A stretch of DNA of 34,675 bases from an uncultured Pseudomonadales bacterium (GTDB taxonomy: Bacteria > Pseudomonadota > Gammaproteobacteria > Pseudomonadales > Azotimanducaceae): positions 1 to 34,675 of the forward strand of contig CAKZWF010000103.1 in NCBI GenBank assembly GCA_937921865.1. Reading direction: 5' to 3'. The notes under the pieces were generated by a model that searched no databases, was not told where the DNA came from, and saw only the letters and a program-made list of their open reading frames with translations. Below, in pieces: positions 8,771-22,008 of the stretch. Position 1 is the first letter of the stretch, and each line of letters begins with the position of its first letter. A program made the translations under genes and the position numbers.

Positions 8771-9211
8771 GTGAAAGACATTAACGAACTCTTCGAGTTC
8801 CTTCCCCACCGCTACCCGTTTCTGCTGGTTGACCGGGTTACGGATTTGACTCCCGGCGAGTTTATTCGGGGATACAAGAACGTCACGATCAACGAGAATT
8901 TTTTTAATGGCCATTTCCCCGGTCACCCCATCATGCCCGGTGTTCTGCAGATTGAGGCGATGGCGCAGCTGTCTGGTGTGCTGGCTTTCGAGAGCAAAGG
9001 GCTGAAGCCCGCTGACGGTTCTACCTACTATCTTGGTGGTATGGACAAAACCCGTTTCAAGCGTCCCGTTGTGCCTGGCGATCAATTAGTGATGGAAAGC
9101 AGAATCCTGGCTGATCGCCGCGGACTGATGAAATTCGACTGCCAGGCATACGTTGACGGACAGATGACCTGCACTTCTCAGATCCTGTGCATGGAGCAGA
9201 AGCTCAGTTGA
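8771..9211 (+). CDS. fabZ: (3R)-hydroxyacyl-ACP dehydratase FabZ
   Basis: FabZ dehydrates 3-hydroxyacyl-ACP in fatty-acid elongation and competes with LpxA/LpxD for the same hydroxyacyl-ACP pool, which explains its place among lpx genes. The 146-residue hot-dog-fold protein carries [13 protein letters not shown] (11-23) and the active-site segment [20 protein letters not shown], with catalytic His48 and Glu62. The start is GTG 8771. The stop TGA at 9209-9211 overlaps the likely TTG start of lpxA (9208-9210). Confidence 0.97.
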   Translation: MKDINELFEFLPHRYPFLLVDRVTDLTPGEFIRGYKNVTINENFFNGHFPGHPIMPGVLQIEAMAQLSGVLAFESKGLKPADGSTYYLGGMDKTRFKRPVVPGDQLVMESRILADRRGLMKFDCQAYVDGQMTCTSQILCMEQKLS

Positions 9212-10008
9212 TTGATCCACGAGCGATCATTGATCCGAGCGCATGTCTCGGTGTCAACGTTGAGATTGGTCCGTGGACCATAATCGGCGCGGATGTAGAA
9301 ATTGGTGACAACTGCCGGATTGCCTCACATGTGATTGTGAAAGGACCAACGCGGATCGGCGCGCGCAACAGGATCTATCAGTTTTCCAGCATTGGTGAAG
9401 ACACTCCGGCGATGAGCTACCAGGGCGAGCCAACGCGGCTGGAGATTGGCGAAGATAACGTCTTCCGCGAAGGGGTGACAGTACATAGAGGCACAGCCCA
9501 GGATCGTGGTGAGACCCGAATTGGCAACCACTGTCTGTTGATGGCATACGTGCACGTAGGGCATGACTGTGTGCTTGGCGATCACGTGATCATGGCCAAT
9601 AACTCCGCAGTATCCGGCCATTGTGTCGTTGGTGACCACGCCAATTTCGGTGGCTATGCGGGTGTCCCTCAGCACCGTAACGTAGGCGCTTACTCCCATA
9701 TCGCCGGTATGAGTCTGGTTCTCAAGGACATCCCTGCGTATATGACCGTAATGGGCAACCCGGCTTCGGCAATAGGCCTGAATGTGGAAGGGATGCGGCG
9801 TCGCGGCTATTCTCAGGAGCTTATCAACGCGTTGCGGGACGCCCACAGGGTCGTCTATCGGCAGGGCCGAACTGTGGAAGAAGCCTGTCTTGAGCTCGAG
9901 ACTAAAGCCACGGTGGTGCCGGAGGTGGCACTGTTCGTTGAATCCATCCGCGCTTCGAGGTGGGGGATTGTGCGCACCCGTCGTGATAGTGAAACGCCTG
10001 ACCGTTAG
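9208..10008 (+). CDS. lpxA: UDP-N-acetylglucosamine O-acyltransferase
   Basis: LpxA transfers 3-hydroxyacyl from ACP to UDP-GlcNAc, the first step of lipid A synthesis. Started at TTG 9208, the product has 266 residues (family about 260) and begins with the expected [15 protein letters not shown] seven codons upstream (9187) is in frame but would add residues foreign to the family. The beta-helix of hexapeptide repeats covers about residues 5-180. The catalytic His is His119 in [11 protein letters not shown], and the [11 protein letters not shown] stretch is also characteristic. The C-terminal helical domain ([13 protein letters not shown] onward) is complete. The TTG overlaps the fabZ stop, so translation is probably coupled. 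Confidence 0.95.
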   Translation: MIDPRAIIDPSACLGVNVEIGPWTIIGADVEIGDNCRIASHVIVKGPTRIGARNRIYQFSSIGEDTPAMSYQGEPTRLEIGEDNVFREGVTVHRGTAQDRGETRIGNHCLLMAYVHVGHDCVLGDHVIMANNSAVSGHCVVGDHANFGGYAGVPQHRNVGAYSHIAGMSLVLKDIPAYMTVMGNPASAIGLNVEGMRRRGYSQELINALRDAHRVVYRQGRTVEEACLELETKATVVPEVALFVESIRASRWGIVRTRRDSETPDR

Positions 10009-10024
10009 TCCGGGGTCTTGAGCC

Positions 10025-11182
10025 ATGTTGATTGGTATCCTCGCGGGTGAAGCTTCCGGAGACCGGCTCGGCGCTGGACTGATGCGCCGGCTGCGCCGAG
10101 ATCTGCCGTCGGCTGAGTTCGTAGGCGTTGGTGGTGAACTGATGCTTGCTGAAGGGCTTCAGCCGGTGGCGCCCATGGACGTATTTGCGATGAATGGCTT
10201 TGCCGAACCGGTCCGGTTTTTGCCGAGGTTGGTCAGGGTCTTAAGGCGTCTGTTATCTTGTTACAAGCAGGATAAGCCAGTAGCGTTTATCGGGGTCGAC
10301 TTCAATGTCTTCAATCTTCTTTTAGAGCGCATACTCCGTCGGCGTGGCATCCCCACCGCCCATTATGTCAGTCCGTCTGTTTATGCCTGGCGAGCGGGTC
10401 GAGTGCGGCGCATCAGTCGATCGGCTGAGCTGCTGCTGTGTTTATACCCGTTTGAGCTGCCTTTCTATCACCAGGAACCGATATCCGTAGTGTTTGTCGG
10501 GCATCCGCTGGCGGACGAGATCGACCCGCTTGCGGGATCTCCAAAGCAGCGAGCGGCTGCCGCCAGATCGCTGGGGATAGATTCCTCGGCGCGTTGTATC
10601 GCGGTGTTGCCCGGCAGCCGGATGTCGGAAGTCAAACTGATGTTGACCGGGTTTCTAGAAGCCTGCGAACTTCTGCAGAATCAGCATTCTGACAGCGTGT
10701 TCGTTGTGCCCTGTGTCAATGGGGTGATTGAAAAGTACGTTATTGCGGTGGGTTCAAGACACCCCGATCTACAGCTGGTGACCTATCGCGGGGATGCTCG
10801 TCGGGCTCTGACCGCCTGCGATGGGGCCATCGTCAAATCTGGTACAGGCACACTTGAAGCCATGCTGCTGCGGCGGCCGATGGTGGTGAGCTATCGGCTG
10901 GGGGAGCTGAGTTATCAGATTGTCCGGCGCATGCTGAAGTCGCCATTCGTGGCACTTCCCAACATCCTCGCCGGTAGGGCGCTGGTACCCGAACTGCTGC
11001 AGCATCAGGCAACGCCAGAAGCTCTTGCGGCGCGATTGGCGCAGGAGTTGGAACATGCAGCAGACGATGAGGAGTACTTTGGTGAGTTTTCTCGGCTTCA
11101 TGAGAGTTTGAGGCTGGACGCGGACGCCCGCGCGGCTCAAGCTGTGCTTGCCTGGATCGAACAGCATCGCGCGCTGGACTGA
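10025..11182 (+). CDS. lpxB: Lipid-A-disaccharide synthase
   Basis: LpxB is the membrane-associated glycosyltransferase (GT19) that joins UDP-diacylglucosamine and lipid X into the lipid A disaccharide. The 385-residue protein opens with IGILAGEASGDRLGA; AGEASGD (7-13) is the family signature. It continues with FIGVDFNVFN, AHYVSPSVYAWRAGRVRRI, VVFVGHPLADEI and the nucleotide-sugar site stretch SGTGTLEAMLLRRPMVVSYR. The length is typical. It starts 16 bases after lpxA and precedes rnhB by a short gap, matching the standard order. Confidence 0.96.
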   Translation: MLIGILAGEASGDRLGAGLMRRLRRDLPSAEFVGVGGELMLAEGLQPVAPMDVFAMNGFAEPVRFLPRLVRVLRRLLSCYKQDKPVAFIGVDFNVFNLLLERILRRRGIPTAHYVSPSVYAWRAGRVRRISRSAELLLCLYPFELPFYHQEPISVVFVGHPLADEIDPLAGSPKQRAAAARSLGIDSSARCIAVLPGSRMSEVKLMLTGFLEACELLQNQHSDSVFVVPCVNGVIEKYVIAVGSRHPDLQLVTYRGDARRALTACDGAIVKSGTGTLEAMLLRRPMVVSYRLGELSYQIVRRMLKSPFVALPNILAGRALVPELLQHQATPEALAARLAQELEHAADDEEYFGEFSRLHESLRLDADARAAQAVLAWIEQHRALD

Positions 11183-11238
11183 TCAGGTGATTCCAAATGC
11201 AGCCGCGGGACCAGGCTTGGTTCCAGGGAGTAGCTCGG

Positions 11239-11868
11239 GTGAAAGTCTTCAGTGATCTGATGTTCCCGCTGGTCACCGCTGGTGTGGACGAAGTGGGTCG
11301 CGGACCACTTGCTGGACCTGTCTATGCCGCTGCAGTGGTGATTGCACCCGATCGGATACCCACAGGGCTGACTGACTCGAAAAAACTCTCAGCCCGGCAG
11401 CGCCAGAGTTTAGCCGTGCAGATCCGGTCGGTGGCAACAGCCTGGGCAGTAGCCTCTGCCTCCGTCATTGAGATTGATGAGCTGAATATTCTGCGCGCCA
11501 GCCACCTGGCGATGCAGCGGGCAGTTGCAGGACTGGGGCTGGAGCCGGATCTGCTCCTGATTGACGGCAATCTGCTGCCGGTGTTTTCGCTTCCCGCGCT
11601 GGCGATAATCAAAGGAGACCGTCGCATCGCGTCAATCAGCGCTGCGTCGGTACTAGCAAAAGTTGCACGCGATGCGGAAATGGAGAAACTTGCGCAGACG
11701 TATCCAGGTTATGGCTTTGAACGGCACATGGGTTATCCGACCCCTGCCCACAAAGCCGCTTTGCAGCAGCTGGGCCCGACCCCGGAACACCGGCGATCAT
11801 TTGCGCCGGTCCGACAACAGATCGAATCACAGACCAAGCAAATGAACAGACGAGCGCGACAGTTTTGA
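11239..11868 (+). CDS. rnhB: Ribonuclease HII
   Basis: RNase HII cuts RNA in RNA-DNA hybrids and removes misincorporated ribonucleotides. From GTG 11239 the product has 209 residues; AGGGAG at 11225-11230 supports this start. ATG 11197, 14 codons upstream, also has an AGGTG site and cannot be excluded. Catalytic residues are Asp17 and Glu18 in [12 protein letters not shown], Asp109 in LLIDGN and Asp145 in the [11 protein letters not shown] helix. The conserved [15 protein letters not shown] segment is present. The stop overlaps the TTG start of dnaE by two bases. Confidence 0.94.
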   Translation: MKVFSDLMFPLVTAGVDEVGRGPLAGPVYAAAVVIAPDRIPTGLTDSKKLSARQRQSLAVQIRSVATAWAVASASVIEIDELNILRASHLAMQRAVAGLGLEPDLLLIDGNLLPVFSLPALAIIKGDRRIASISAASVLAKVARDAEMEKLAQTYPGYGFERHMGYPTPAHKAALQQLGPTPEHRRSFAPVRQQIESQTKQMNRRARQF

Positions 11869-14800
11869 ACCCGGGTTTTGTACATCTGAGAGTGCATAGC
11901 GAATACTCTGTCGCTGACAGCATCATCAAGATCAAGTCGCTGGCGAAGGCAACAGCTGAGCGCCATATGGCAGCGGTCGCGCTGACCGATCGCAGCAGCC
12001 TGTTTGGTCTGATCAAGTTTTATCAGGCTGCGGTGAACGCTGGTGTCAAACCTCTGATCGGCGTCGATCTGATCTACCAACCGGAGCACGAGGGTGCTGA
12101 TGGCTTAGAGAGCTACCGAATTGCGCTGCTGGCGATGAATAACGTTGGTTACAAAAATCTCCTGTCGCTGGTGTCTCGCGCGTTTGTCGGGGATGTGGCC
12201 CAGAGTGGTGAGCGTGGCATGGTGCGCGAACAGGACGTTTTCAGTCATGCCGAGGGTCTGCTGGTACTTTCCGGTGCGGGTGCTGGCGAAATTGGTGTGG
12301 CGCTTGCCCGGGGCGACCAGCAACGCGCAGACGCAGTCGCAGCCCGATGGGCGGAAGTATTCCCTGAGCGTTTCTATGTTGAGCTGGTCCGGACAGGACG
12401 TGCCGGAGAGGACCAGTATGTGGTTGACGCAGTCGAGCTGGCACAACGCCTGGCACTGCCGGTCGTGGCCACGAATGATGTCTGTTTTCTGGACGCCGAA
12501 GACTTCGAAGCGCATGAGACCCGGGTGTGTATCTACGAAAGCCGGACCCTGGACGACCCCAGACGGGAACGTCGCTACAGTGCTGATCAATACCTGCGAT
12601 CGCCAAGAGAAATGGCTGAGCTTTTTGCGGATATTCCCGAAGCGCTCAGCAACACGGTTGAGATTGCCCGGCGCTGCAATGTTCATATTGAATTAGGCAC
12701 CTATTATCTGCCCAATTACCCGGTTCCCGAAGGCGCCACGCTGGAAGGATTCCTTGAGACCTGTGCCAATGAAGGGCTGCAGGACCGCCTGAGAGTATTG
12801 CGGGAAGAAGGTGTTGTCGCCGCAGCGGCCGAGGTTTATCAGCAGCGTCTCGATTACGAGCTGTCGGTGATCAATCAGATGGGTTTCCCCGGTTACTTTC
12901 TGATCGTGATGGAATTTATAGCCTGGGCCAAAGACAACAAAATTCCTGTAGGTCCCGGGCGGGGCTCCGGCGCCGGCAGCCTGGTGGCCTATGCCCTCGG
13001 CATCACCGATCTGGACCCACTGCACTACGATCTTCTGTTCGAGCGTTTCCTCAATCCGGAGCGGGTCTCAATGCCCGACTTCGACGTCGACTTCTGTATG
13101 GAAGGTCGGGATCGGGTGATTAATCACGTCAGCGAACGCTACGGCTCCGAAGCGGTGAGCCAGATCATCACCTTCGGGACGATGGCAGCCAGGGCGGTGG
13201 TCAAAGACGTGGCGCGGGTGCAGGGCAAACCCTATGGTCTGGCGGATAAACTCTCAAAGCTGATTCCGTTTGAAGTGGGCATGACCCTCAGTAAAGCGGT
13301 TGCTGAAACCGCCGAGCTCCGTGACTTTATCGAGGCGAACGAAGAAGTTGGCGAGATCATGGATATGGCCTATGCCCTGGAGGGCATTGTTCGTGGCCTG
13401 GGCCGTCATGCCGGTGGTGTAGTAATTGCGCCGTCAGCGTTGACTGATTTTGTCCCGCTGTATGCAGATGATCAGAGTGGTGGGCTGGTTTCGCAGTTCG
13501 ACAAGGATGATGTTGAAAGCGCCGGTCTGGTCAAGTTCGACTTTCTCGGTCTGAAGACGCTCACAATCATCGACTGGGCGGTTCGGGCTATCAATGAGTC
13601 GCAGCCGCAAGACACGAAACCGATCGATATCAACAAGATACCGCTCGACGATCCCGATACTTTTGAGCTGCTCAAGAGTGCTGAGACTACCGGTGTGTTT
13701 CAGCTGGAATCCCGCGGCATGCGCGATCTGATTCGCGGCCTCAAACCTGACAACATCGATGACATTATCGCTCTGGTGGCATTGTTTCGGCCGGGACCGC
13801 TGCAGTCCGGTGCAGATGCGGACTACATCAGCCGGAAACATGGTCGGGAACCGGTCGCCATTCCGCACCCAAGCACGGAACCGGCGCTGCGTGGCACCTA
13901 CGGGGTGATGCTCTACCAGGAGCAGGTCATGCAGATCGCTCAGGATATGGCGGGCTTCACGCTTGGCCAGGCTGACCTGTTGCGGCGGGCGATGGGCAAG
14001 AAGAAGCCGGAAGAGATGGCCAAGGTTCGTGAACAGTTCCGGGAAGGTTGTGCCGAGCGACAGATAGACACAAAAATCTCTGAAGCCATCTTCGATGACA
14101 TGGAAAAGTTTTCCGGTTACGCATTCAATAAATCTCACAGCGCCACCTATGCGGTGGTGTCTTTTCAGACTGCGTGGCTGAAACGTCATCACCCGGCAGA
14201 ATTCATGGCTGCCAACCTGTCTGCCGATATGCAGAACAACGACAAGGTGGTGACTCTTGTCGACGAAGTGCGGCATATGGGTTTGGATCTGCATTCTCCC
14301 AGTGTGAACCTCAGCCAGTTCCGCTTCCGGGCGCTTGATGGTGGAGTCGTTTACGGGTTGGGAGCCGTTCGCGGTGTCGGCGAAGGACCTGTAGCGGCGA
14401 TTGTAGAGAGCCGGGAGTCCGAAGGCCCGTACCGCAGTCTGGCAGATCTGTGTCGGCGCATAGACTCGCGCAAGCTCAATCGGCGGGTCCTCGAGGCACT
14501 GATTCGATCCGGCGCGCTTGATGAGTTTGCGCTCGAAGGTGAAACCACCGATCAGGTACGCTCAAGGTTGCTGGTGGTCGTGCCCGAAGCAATTCAATGG
14601 GCAGAACAACTGCTGCACAATGAGCATGCCGGGATGGCTGACATCTTCGGCGCTACGATCGAGGAGCCGGACCTGTCCAGAACCGTCACAGCGATGACGA
14701 AAAGAGAGCGTCTGGAAGGTGAGAAAGAGACCCTGGGACTTTATCTGACCGGTCATCCGATTGAAGACTATCTCGATGAGCTTCGTCACTTCTGTCGCCA

Positions 14801-15365
14801 GCGGGTGGCGAATCTGCGTACCGACAGTAAAAACCAGCTGGTCGCGGGACTGGTCTACTCGATTCGCACGATGCGCAGTCGGCGCGGTGGTTCGATGGCA
14901 TTTGTGGTCATTGACGATCGCAGTGGCCGCATCGAGGCAGCGCTGTTCCCGGACGTTTACGAACGCCTGAAAGACAAGGTCGTGAAAGATGCCATTGTCG
15001 TTTTCGAAGGCGAAGTGCAGGACGATGAATTCTCCGGCACCCAGAAGCTGCGTGTTGAAAACGCGTTCACGATGGCAGAAGCCCGGCGCAAATATGCTCG
15101 TGGTCTGCATATCAATCTGCGCGGGGAAGGCAAGGTCGACAACCTGCCCGGGCGCCTTAAGTCGTGTCTCGAGCCACACCGGGCTCGTGACGCCGGCTGT
15201 GCCGTTACCCTGCTGTGTGAAGTTGATGATGAGCACAAACAGCTTGCCGCTGGTTCGGTGGTTCTGGGCGCGTCCTGGCGGGTGAATCCATGTGACGAGT
15301 TGCTGATGCGTCTCAAACGGGAATTCGGCACGGAACGGGTTTTGCTCGACTACTCTGCGACCTGA
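11865..15365 (+). CDS. dnaE: DNA polymerase III alpha subunit
   Basis: This is the catalytic subunit of the replicative polymerase. The TTG start at 11865 overlaps the rnhB stop and gives the expected [11 protein letters not shown] opening of the PHP domain (residues 1-270). The polymerase palm carries MPDFDVDF at 403-410 and the PHP-linked [17 protein letters not shown] stretch; [28 protein letters not shown] and FRPGPLQSG follow. Fingers, the beta-clamp region, and an OB fold with a C-terminal tau-binding domain complete the 1166 residues, close to the E. coli length. At the clamp-binding position (E. coli QADMF) the protein has MADIF at 924-928. accA, usually next, is absent. Confidence 0.97.
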   Translation: MNPGFVHLRVHSEYSVADSIIKIKSLAKATAERHMAAVALTDRSSLFGLIKFYQAAVNAGVKPLIGVDLIYQPEHEGADGLESYRIALLAMNNVGYKNLLSLVSRAFVGDVAQSGERGMVREQDVFSHAEGLLVLSGAGAGEIGVALARGDQQRADAVAARWAEVFPERFYVELVRTGRAGEDQYVVDAVELAQRLALPVVATNDVCFLDAEDFEAHETRVCIYESRTLDDPRRERRYSADQYLRSPREMAELFADIPEALSNTVEIARRCNVHIELGTYYLPNYPVPEGATLEGFLETCANEGLQDRLRVLREEGVVAAAAEVYQQRLDYELSVINQMGFPGYFLIVMEFIAWAKDNKIPVGPGRGSGAGSLVAYALGITDLDPLHYDLLFERFLNPERVSMPDFDVDFCMEGRDRVINHVSERYGSEAVSQIITFGTMAARAVVKDVARVQGKPYGLADKLSKLIPFEVGMTLSKAVAETAELRDFIEANEEVGEIMDMAYALEGIVRGLGRHAGGVVIAPSALTDFVPLYADDQSGGLVSQFDKDDVESAGLVKFDFLGLKTLTIIDWAVRAINESQPQDTKPIDINKIPLDDPDTFELLKSAETTGVFQLESRGMRDLIRGLKPDNIDDIIALVALFRPGPLQSGADADYISRKHGREPVAIPHPSTEPALRGTYGVMLYQEQVMQIAQDMAGFTLGQADLLRRAMGKKKPEEMAKVREQFREGCAERQIDTKISEAIFDDMEKFSGYAFNKSHSATYAVVSFQTAWLKRHHPAEFMAANLSADMQNNDKVVTLVDEVRHMGLDLHSPSVNLSQFRFRALDGGVVYGLGAVRGVGEGPVAAIVESRESEGPYRSLADLCRRIDSRKLNRRVLEALIRSGALDEFALEGETTDQVRSRLLVVVPEAIQWAEQLLHNEHAGMADIFGATIEEPDLSRTVTAMTKRERLEGEKETLGLYLTGHPIEDYLDELRHFCRQRVANLRTDSKNQLVAGLVYSIRTMRSRRGGSMAFVVIDDRSGRIEAALFPDVYERLKDKVVKDAIVVFEGEVQDDEFSGTQKLRVENAFTMAEARRKYARGLHINLRGEGKVDNLPGRLKSCLEPHRARDAGCAVTLLCEVDDEHKQLAAGSVVLGASWRVNPCDELLMRLKREFGTERVLLDYSAT

Positions 15366-16649
15366 GTGCCGGTTATGCGCTGTGAACAGGTGTGCCATCA
15401 GTCTCTGGCTGAAGCAGACGCGCGTTTTGGCAAAGACACTGCGCTGGTAGTGGGTTTAAGCGGCGGCATGGATTCCTGTGTGCTGTTGTTGCTTTGCCAT
15501 CGTTATGCGCCAGGGCGTACCCGGGCACTGCATGTCAACCATGGCTATTCGTCGGCGTCAGCGGACTGGCAGCGTCACTGCGAACAGCTCTGCAGCCAGC
15601 TTGGTGTGCCTTTGCAGGTGTGTGCGCTGGAAGCCGGAGGCGCAAGGCTCCGGGAGGCAGCCGCACGGGCAGGGCGCTATCGAATCTTTGCCGAACAGCT
15701 GGCTGCTGATGAGATCCTGCTGCTGGCTCATCATCGTGATGATCACGCAGAAACTCTGCTGTTACACCTTCTGCAGGGACGTGGCACTTACGCAATGCCA
15801 AAGTCCCGAGTGCTGGGACGGACACATCTGTGGCGGCCGCTGCTTGAGCTTGATCGGAGTGTGCTGGTCGACTACGCCCGCGATCATGATCTGAGCTGGC
15901 TCGACGATGACAGCAATGAGGATTTACGTCATGACCGCAATTTTCTGCGCCACCAGATACTGCCGCAGCTGGCGCAACGTTTTGCTCCATTGCCATTACG
16001 CCTGACTCAGGCGGCTCAGCACCTTGCTTCTCTGGAGCAGCTGCTGACCGACCAGCTCCGGTTGGACCGGGCTGAGCTGGAACTCACCAGCATTGCCGGT
16101 TTGGCGCCGGCACAGCAGCTCACCATTGTCCGGCTGTGGCTGGGTGCTCGCGGGATCGCCCAGCCTGCCCGTAAAGCGCTGGAAAATTTCCTCGCTCAAC
16201 TGCAGCAGCCGGAAGATCGACAACCGCAGCTGACAGTAACAGGGGGCAGTCTGCGCCGATATCGACGCAGGGTCTGGTTTGTGCCTGATCTGCAGCCGGA
16301 CACCCGCAGTCGTCCTATCCACGGCGTCGGCCAGGTGATTGTGCCCCAGGGTCGACTGCTCGTAGATGCTGACCCTAACGGTGTGTATCCGGCGGGGCAG
16401 CTGACGCTACGATTCTGGCAGGCACCAGATGAAGCGGGCGCGGCATCTGCCACGTCCGTAATCCGCACCGGCGGCCAGCATCATCGGGTCAAAGAACTCC
16501 TGCGCACCGCGAATGTGGCGCCCTGGCGGCGTACCGGCTACCCGTTGCTCGAAGATGATCAGGGGCTGTTATGTGTACCTGGCGTTGCGCTGCGCGACGG
16601 GGTTGAGCGGGGGACCGGTGGCTACCGGTTCGCCTGGCAGGCGAAATGA
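15366..16649 (+). CDS. tilS: tRNA(Ile)-lysidine synthetase
   Basis: TilS joins lysine to C34 of the CAU-anticodon isoleucine tRNA so that it reads AUA codons. The 427-residue protein begins with GTG directly after the dnaE stop (an ATG three codons in, at 15375, is an alternative). The ATP-pyrophosphatase PP-loop LSGGMDS lies at residues 31-37, followed by HVNHGYS and AHHRDDHAETLLLHLLQGRG, with SWLDDDSNEDLRHDRNFLRH after it. The C-terminal TilS domain is complete (VKELLRTANVAPWRR, then YPLLEDDQGLLCVPGVALRD). Zero spacing to dnaE indicates co-transcription. Confidence 0.95.
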   Translation: MPVMRCEQVCHQSLAEADARFGKDTALVVGLSGGMDSCVLLLLCHRYAPGRTRALHVNHGYSSASADWQRHCEQLCSQLGVPLQVCALEAGGARLREAAARAGRYRIFAEQLAADEILLLAHHRDDHAETLLLHLLQGRGTYAMPKSRVLGRTHLWRPLLELDRSVLVDYARDHDLSWLDDDSNEDLRHDRNFLRHQILPQLAQRFAPLPLRLTQAAQHLASLEQLLTDQLRLDRAELELTSIAGLAPAQQLTIVRLWLGARGIAQPARKALENFLAQLQQPEDRQPQLTVTGGSLRRYRRRVWFVPDLQPDTRSRPIHGVGQVIVPQGRLLVDADPNGVYPAGQLTLRFWQAPDEAGAASATSVIRTGGQHHRVKELLRTANVAPWRRTGYPLLEDDQGLLCVPGVALRDGVERGTGGYRFAWQAK

Positions 16650-16695
16650 CCGGGTGAGGCCTGCTCAGGGGACGAGCGCCGACCACGGCTGAGCG

Positions 16696-16724
16696 TTGAG
16701 CTTGCCAGGGCCTTTTGCTATTGT
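16696..16724 (+). promoter_or_regulatory. Candidate promoter for pyrG-kdsA-eno-ftsB
   Basis: TTGAGC (16696-16701) and TATTGT (16719-16724) are separated by the ideal 17 bp, and TG at 16716-16717 gives an extended -10 (TGCTATTGT). The 230-bp gap after tilS is otherwise empty of genes. Predicted initiation is around 16731-16733 in a CCCA context, leaving a leader of about 147 bases before the pyrG ATG. Confidence 0.5.
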
Positions 16725-16730
16725 GCTCTC

Positions 16731-16797
16731 CCATCTTGCGCAAGCGTCCTTCGATACCCATCCGACCTGCGCCAGATCGTTTGTAACAGCAAGATGG
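16731..16797 (+). repeat. Inverted repeat in the pyrG leader
   Basis: CCATCTTGC (16731-16739) and GCAAGATGG (16789-16797) are perfect 9-base inverted arms with a 49-base loop. The left arm begins right at the predicted transcription start of the candidate pyrG promoter, so the very 5' end of the mRNA could be paired. No T-run follows the right arm, so it is not a terminator as such. Confidence 0.45.
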
Positions 16798-16879
16798 CGC
16801 GTCACCGGCTGGTTGGTCGGGTCGTTTCCCCAAGCTGGCTAACTGTTTCCAGCATGACTGATTGGCGTAGTACCTCTAG

Positions 16880-18538
<1,659 letters not shown>

Positions 18539-18539
18539 T

Positions 18540-20695
<2,156 letters not shown>

Positions 20696-20700
20696 CTAAG

Positions 20701-20985
20701 GTGCTGTTTAAAGTTTCCCTTGCTGTGCTGGCACTGGCCGTTGTTGGTCTCCAGTACAAAGCCTGGTTCAGTGATGTCGGCTACTTCGGGAATCAGCGGC
20801 TGGGCGATGAAATTGCCGCACAGCAGCAGCGCACTGCTGTTCTCCGCTACCGAAACCGGCTTCTGACAGCCGAAGTGCTGGCGCTCCAGGGTGGCCAGGA
20901 CGCTGTTGAATCTCGCGCCCGTGAGAATCTGGGCATGGTCAAGCAGGGTGAAACTTTCTACCTTGTCAGCTCAGATCAGCGTTAA
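20701..20985 (+). CDS. ftsB: Cell division protein FtsB
   Basis: FtsB is a small bitopic protein that forms the FtsQLB divisome subcomplex and helps activate septal cell-wall synthesis. The 94-residue product has a single membrane helix at residues 1-20 (VSLAVLALAVVGLQYKAWF), then a periplasmic coiled coil with heptads (about 32-65, rich in Gln, Leu and Arg), and the conserved C-terminal VESRARENLGMVKQGETFY. The start is GTG 20701, five bases after the eno stop. Downstream, ispD and ispF would be expected, but truD follows within ten bases. Confidence 0.93.
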   Translation: MLFKVSLAVLALAVVGLQYKAWFSDVGYFGNQRLGDEIAAQQQRTAVLRYRNRLLTAEVLALQGGQDAVESRARENLGMVKQGETFYLVSSDQR

Positions 20986-20994
20986 GCGCCAGTG

Positions 20995-22008
20995 ATGAAT
21001 CGCTGGCCACGTGCTGGTGGCAGAGCCGACGAGTTACCCGGCGCCCGTTACAAGAGTCGGCCAGAAGACTTTCGCGTCACCGAACAGCTCGGGGTTGAGC
21101 CTGCCGGTGAAGGCGAACATCTCCTGTTGTCTGTTGAGAAGATCAATCTGACCAGTCAGGACGCAGCCCAGCATCTTGCCAGCAGATTTGGGGTTTTCGA
21201 ACGTGATGTAGGGTTCGCTGGTATGAAAGATAAGCGAGCGATTACCCGGCAGTGGTTCAGTGTGCCTTATCCAGGCGCGGCCGCAGCCCAACTGATCCAT
21301 GAAAACGAACAATGCAGCCTGCGCATCATTGAATCACACCGCCATAGTCACAAGCTTCGCCGGGGCCAGCTGGCCGGTAATCATTTTGAGCTGCGCCTGT
21401 GTGAGCTGACCGATGCTATCGAGGACGCAGCGCTCGAGCGGCTGCAGACCCAGGGTGTACCAAATTACTTCGGGCCTCAGCGGTTTGGTTCAGACAATCT
21501 TGAAATGGCTCTCGGCTGGTTGCCAGTCAGGCGTTCAAGACGTATATCTGACTTTAAGAAAGGCCTCTATCTATCTGTTTTACGTAGTTTTTTATTTAAC
21601 GAAATCCTTGCTGCAAGAGTCCGTGGCGGTAACTGGAATGAGCTGATCGATGGAGATTTTGAACAGGATCAGGCACCCACTGGTCCACTCTGGGGGCGAG
21701 GCCGGTCTGCCACTGGCGGGCTCGCAGCGCAGATTGAGGTGCAGGCACTGGCCGAGCACCAGCAACTGCTGGAGGGGCTGGAATTCGCGGGGGTCAAGCA
21801 GCAGCGTCGATCCTTCAAGGTGACACCGGCTGGGTTGAGTTGGCAGCAGCCGAGCAAAGATGAACTGCTGCTGTCCTTTTCGTTACCCCCGGGCGCTTAC
21901 GCAACGGTCGTGCTGGGTGAACTGGTGGAACTGCGGGCCGCGGCACAACGGTCGCCGCTGGCAGCGCTGATCGAGCCATCGCGCGCGGTCGGGGAAACGC
22001 GCCAGTGA
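20995..22008 (+). CDS. truD: tRNA pseudouridine(13) synthase TruD
   Basis: TruD makes pseudouridine at position 13 of certain tRNAs. The product has about 337 residues from ATG 20995; an adjacent GTG at 20992 is also in frame. After KSRPEDFRVTEQLG, the catalytic motif GMKDKRAITRQWFS holds the active-site Asp (residue 79 or 80 depending on the start, Asp80 in E. coli). HKLRRGQLAGNHFEL and VPNYFGPQRFG are further TruD signatures. The last part matches the TRUD insert and closing region in a normal length. Its stop overlaps the GTG of pcm, with no surE in between. Confidence 0.95.
   Translation: MNRWPRAGGRADELPGARYKSRPEDFRVTEQLGVEPAGEGEHLLLSVEKINLTSQDAAQHLASRFGVFERDVGFAGMKDKRAITRQWFSVPYPGAAAAQLIHENEQCSLRIIESHRHSHKLRRGQLAGNHFELRLCELTDAIEDAALERLQTQGVPNYFGPQRFGSDNLEMALGWLPVRRSRRISDFKKGLYLSVLRSFLFNEILAARVRGGNWNELIDGDFEQDQAPTGPLWGRGRSATGGLAAQIEVQALAEHQQLLEGLEFAGVKQQRRSFKVTPAGLSWQQPSKDELLLSFSLPPGAYATVVLGELVELRAAAQRSPLAALIEPSRAVGETRQ

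Noticed and set aside
12105..12696. Overlapping open frames on both strands inside the dnaE PHP domain
   Set aside because: They are shadows of the dnaE frame with low-complexity, Arg-rich translations.
13434..14294. Long reverse open frame of 286 codons inside dnaE
   Set aside because: It is the antisense of a strongly conserved coding region and shows no recognisable domain; such frames are a by-product of codon bias.
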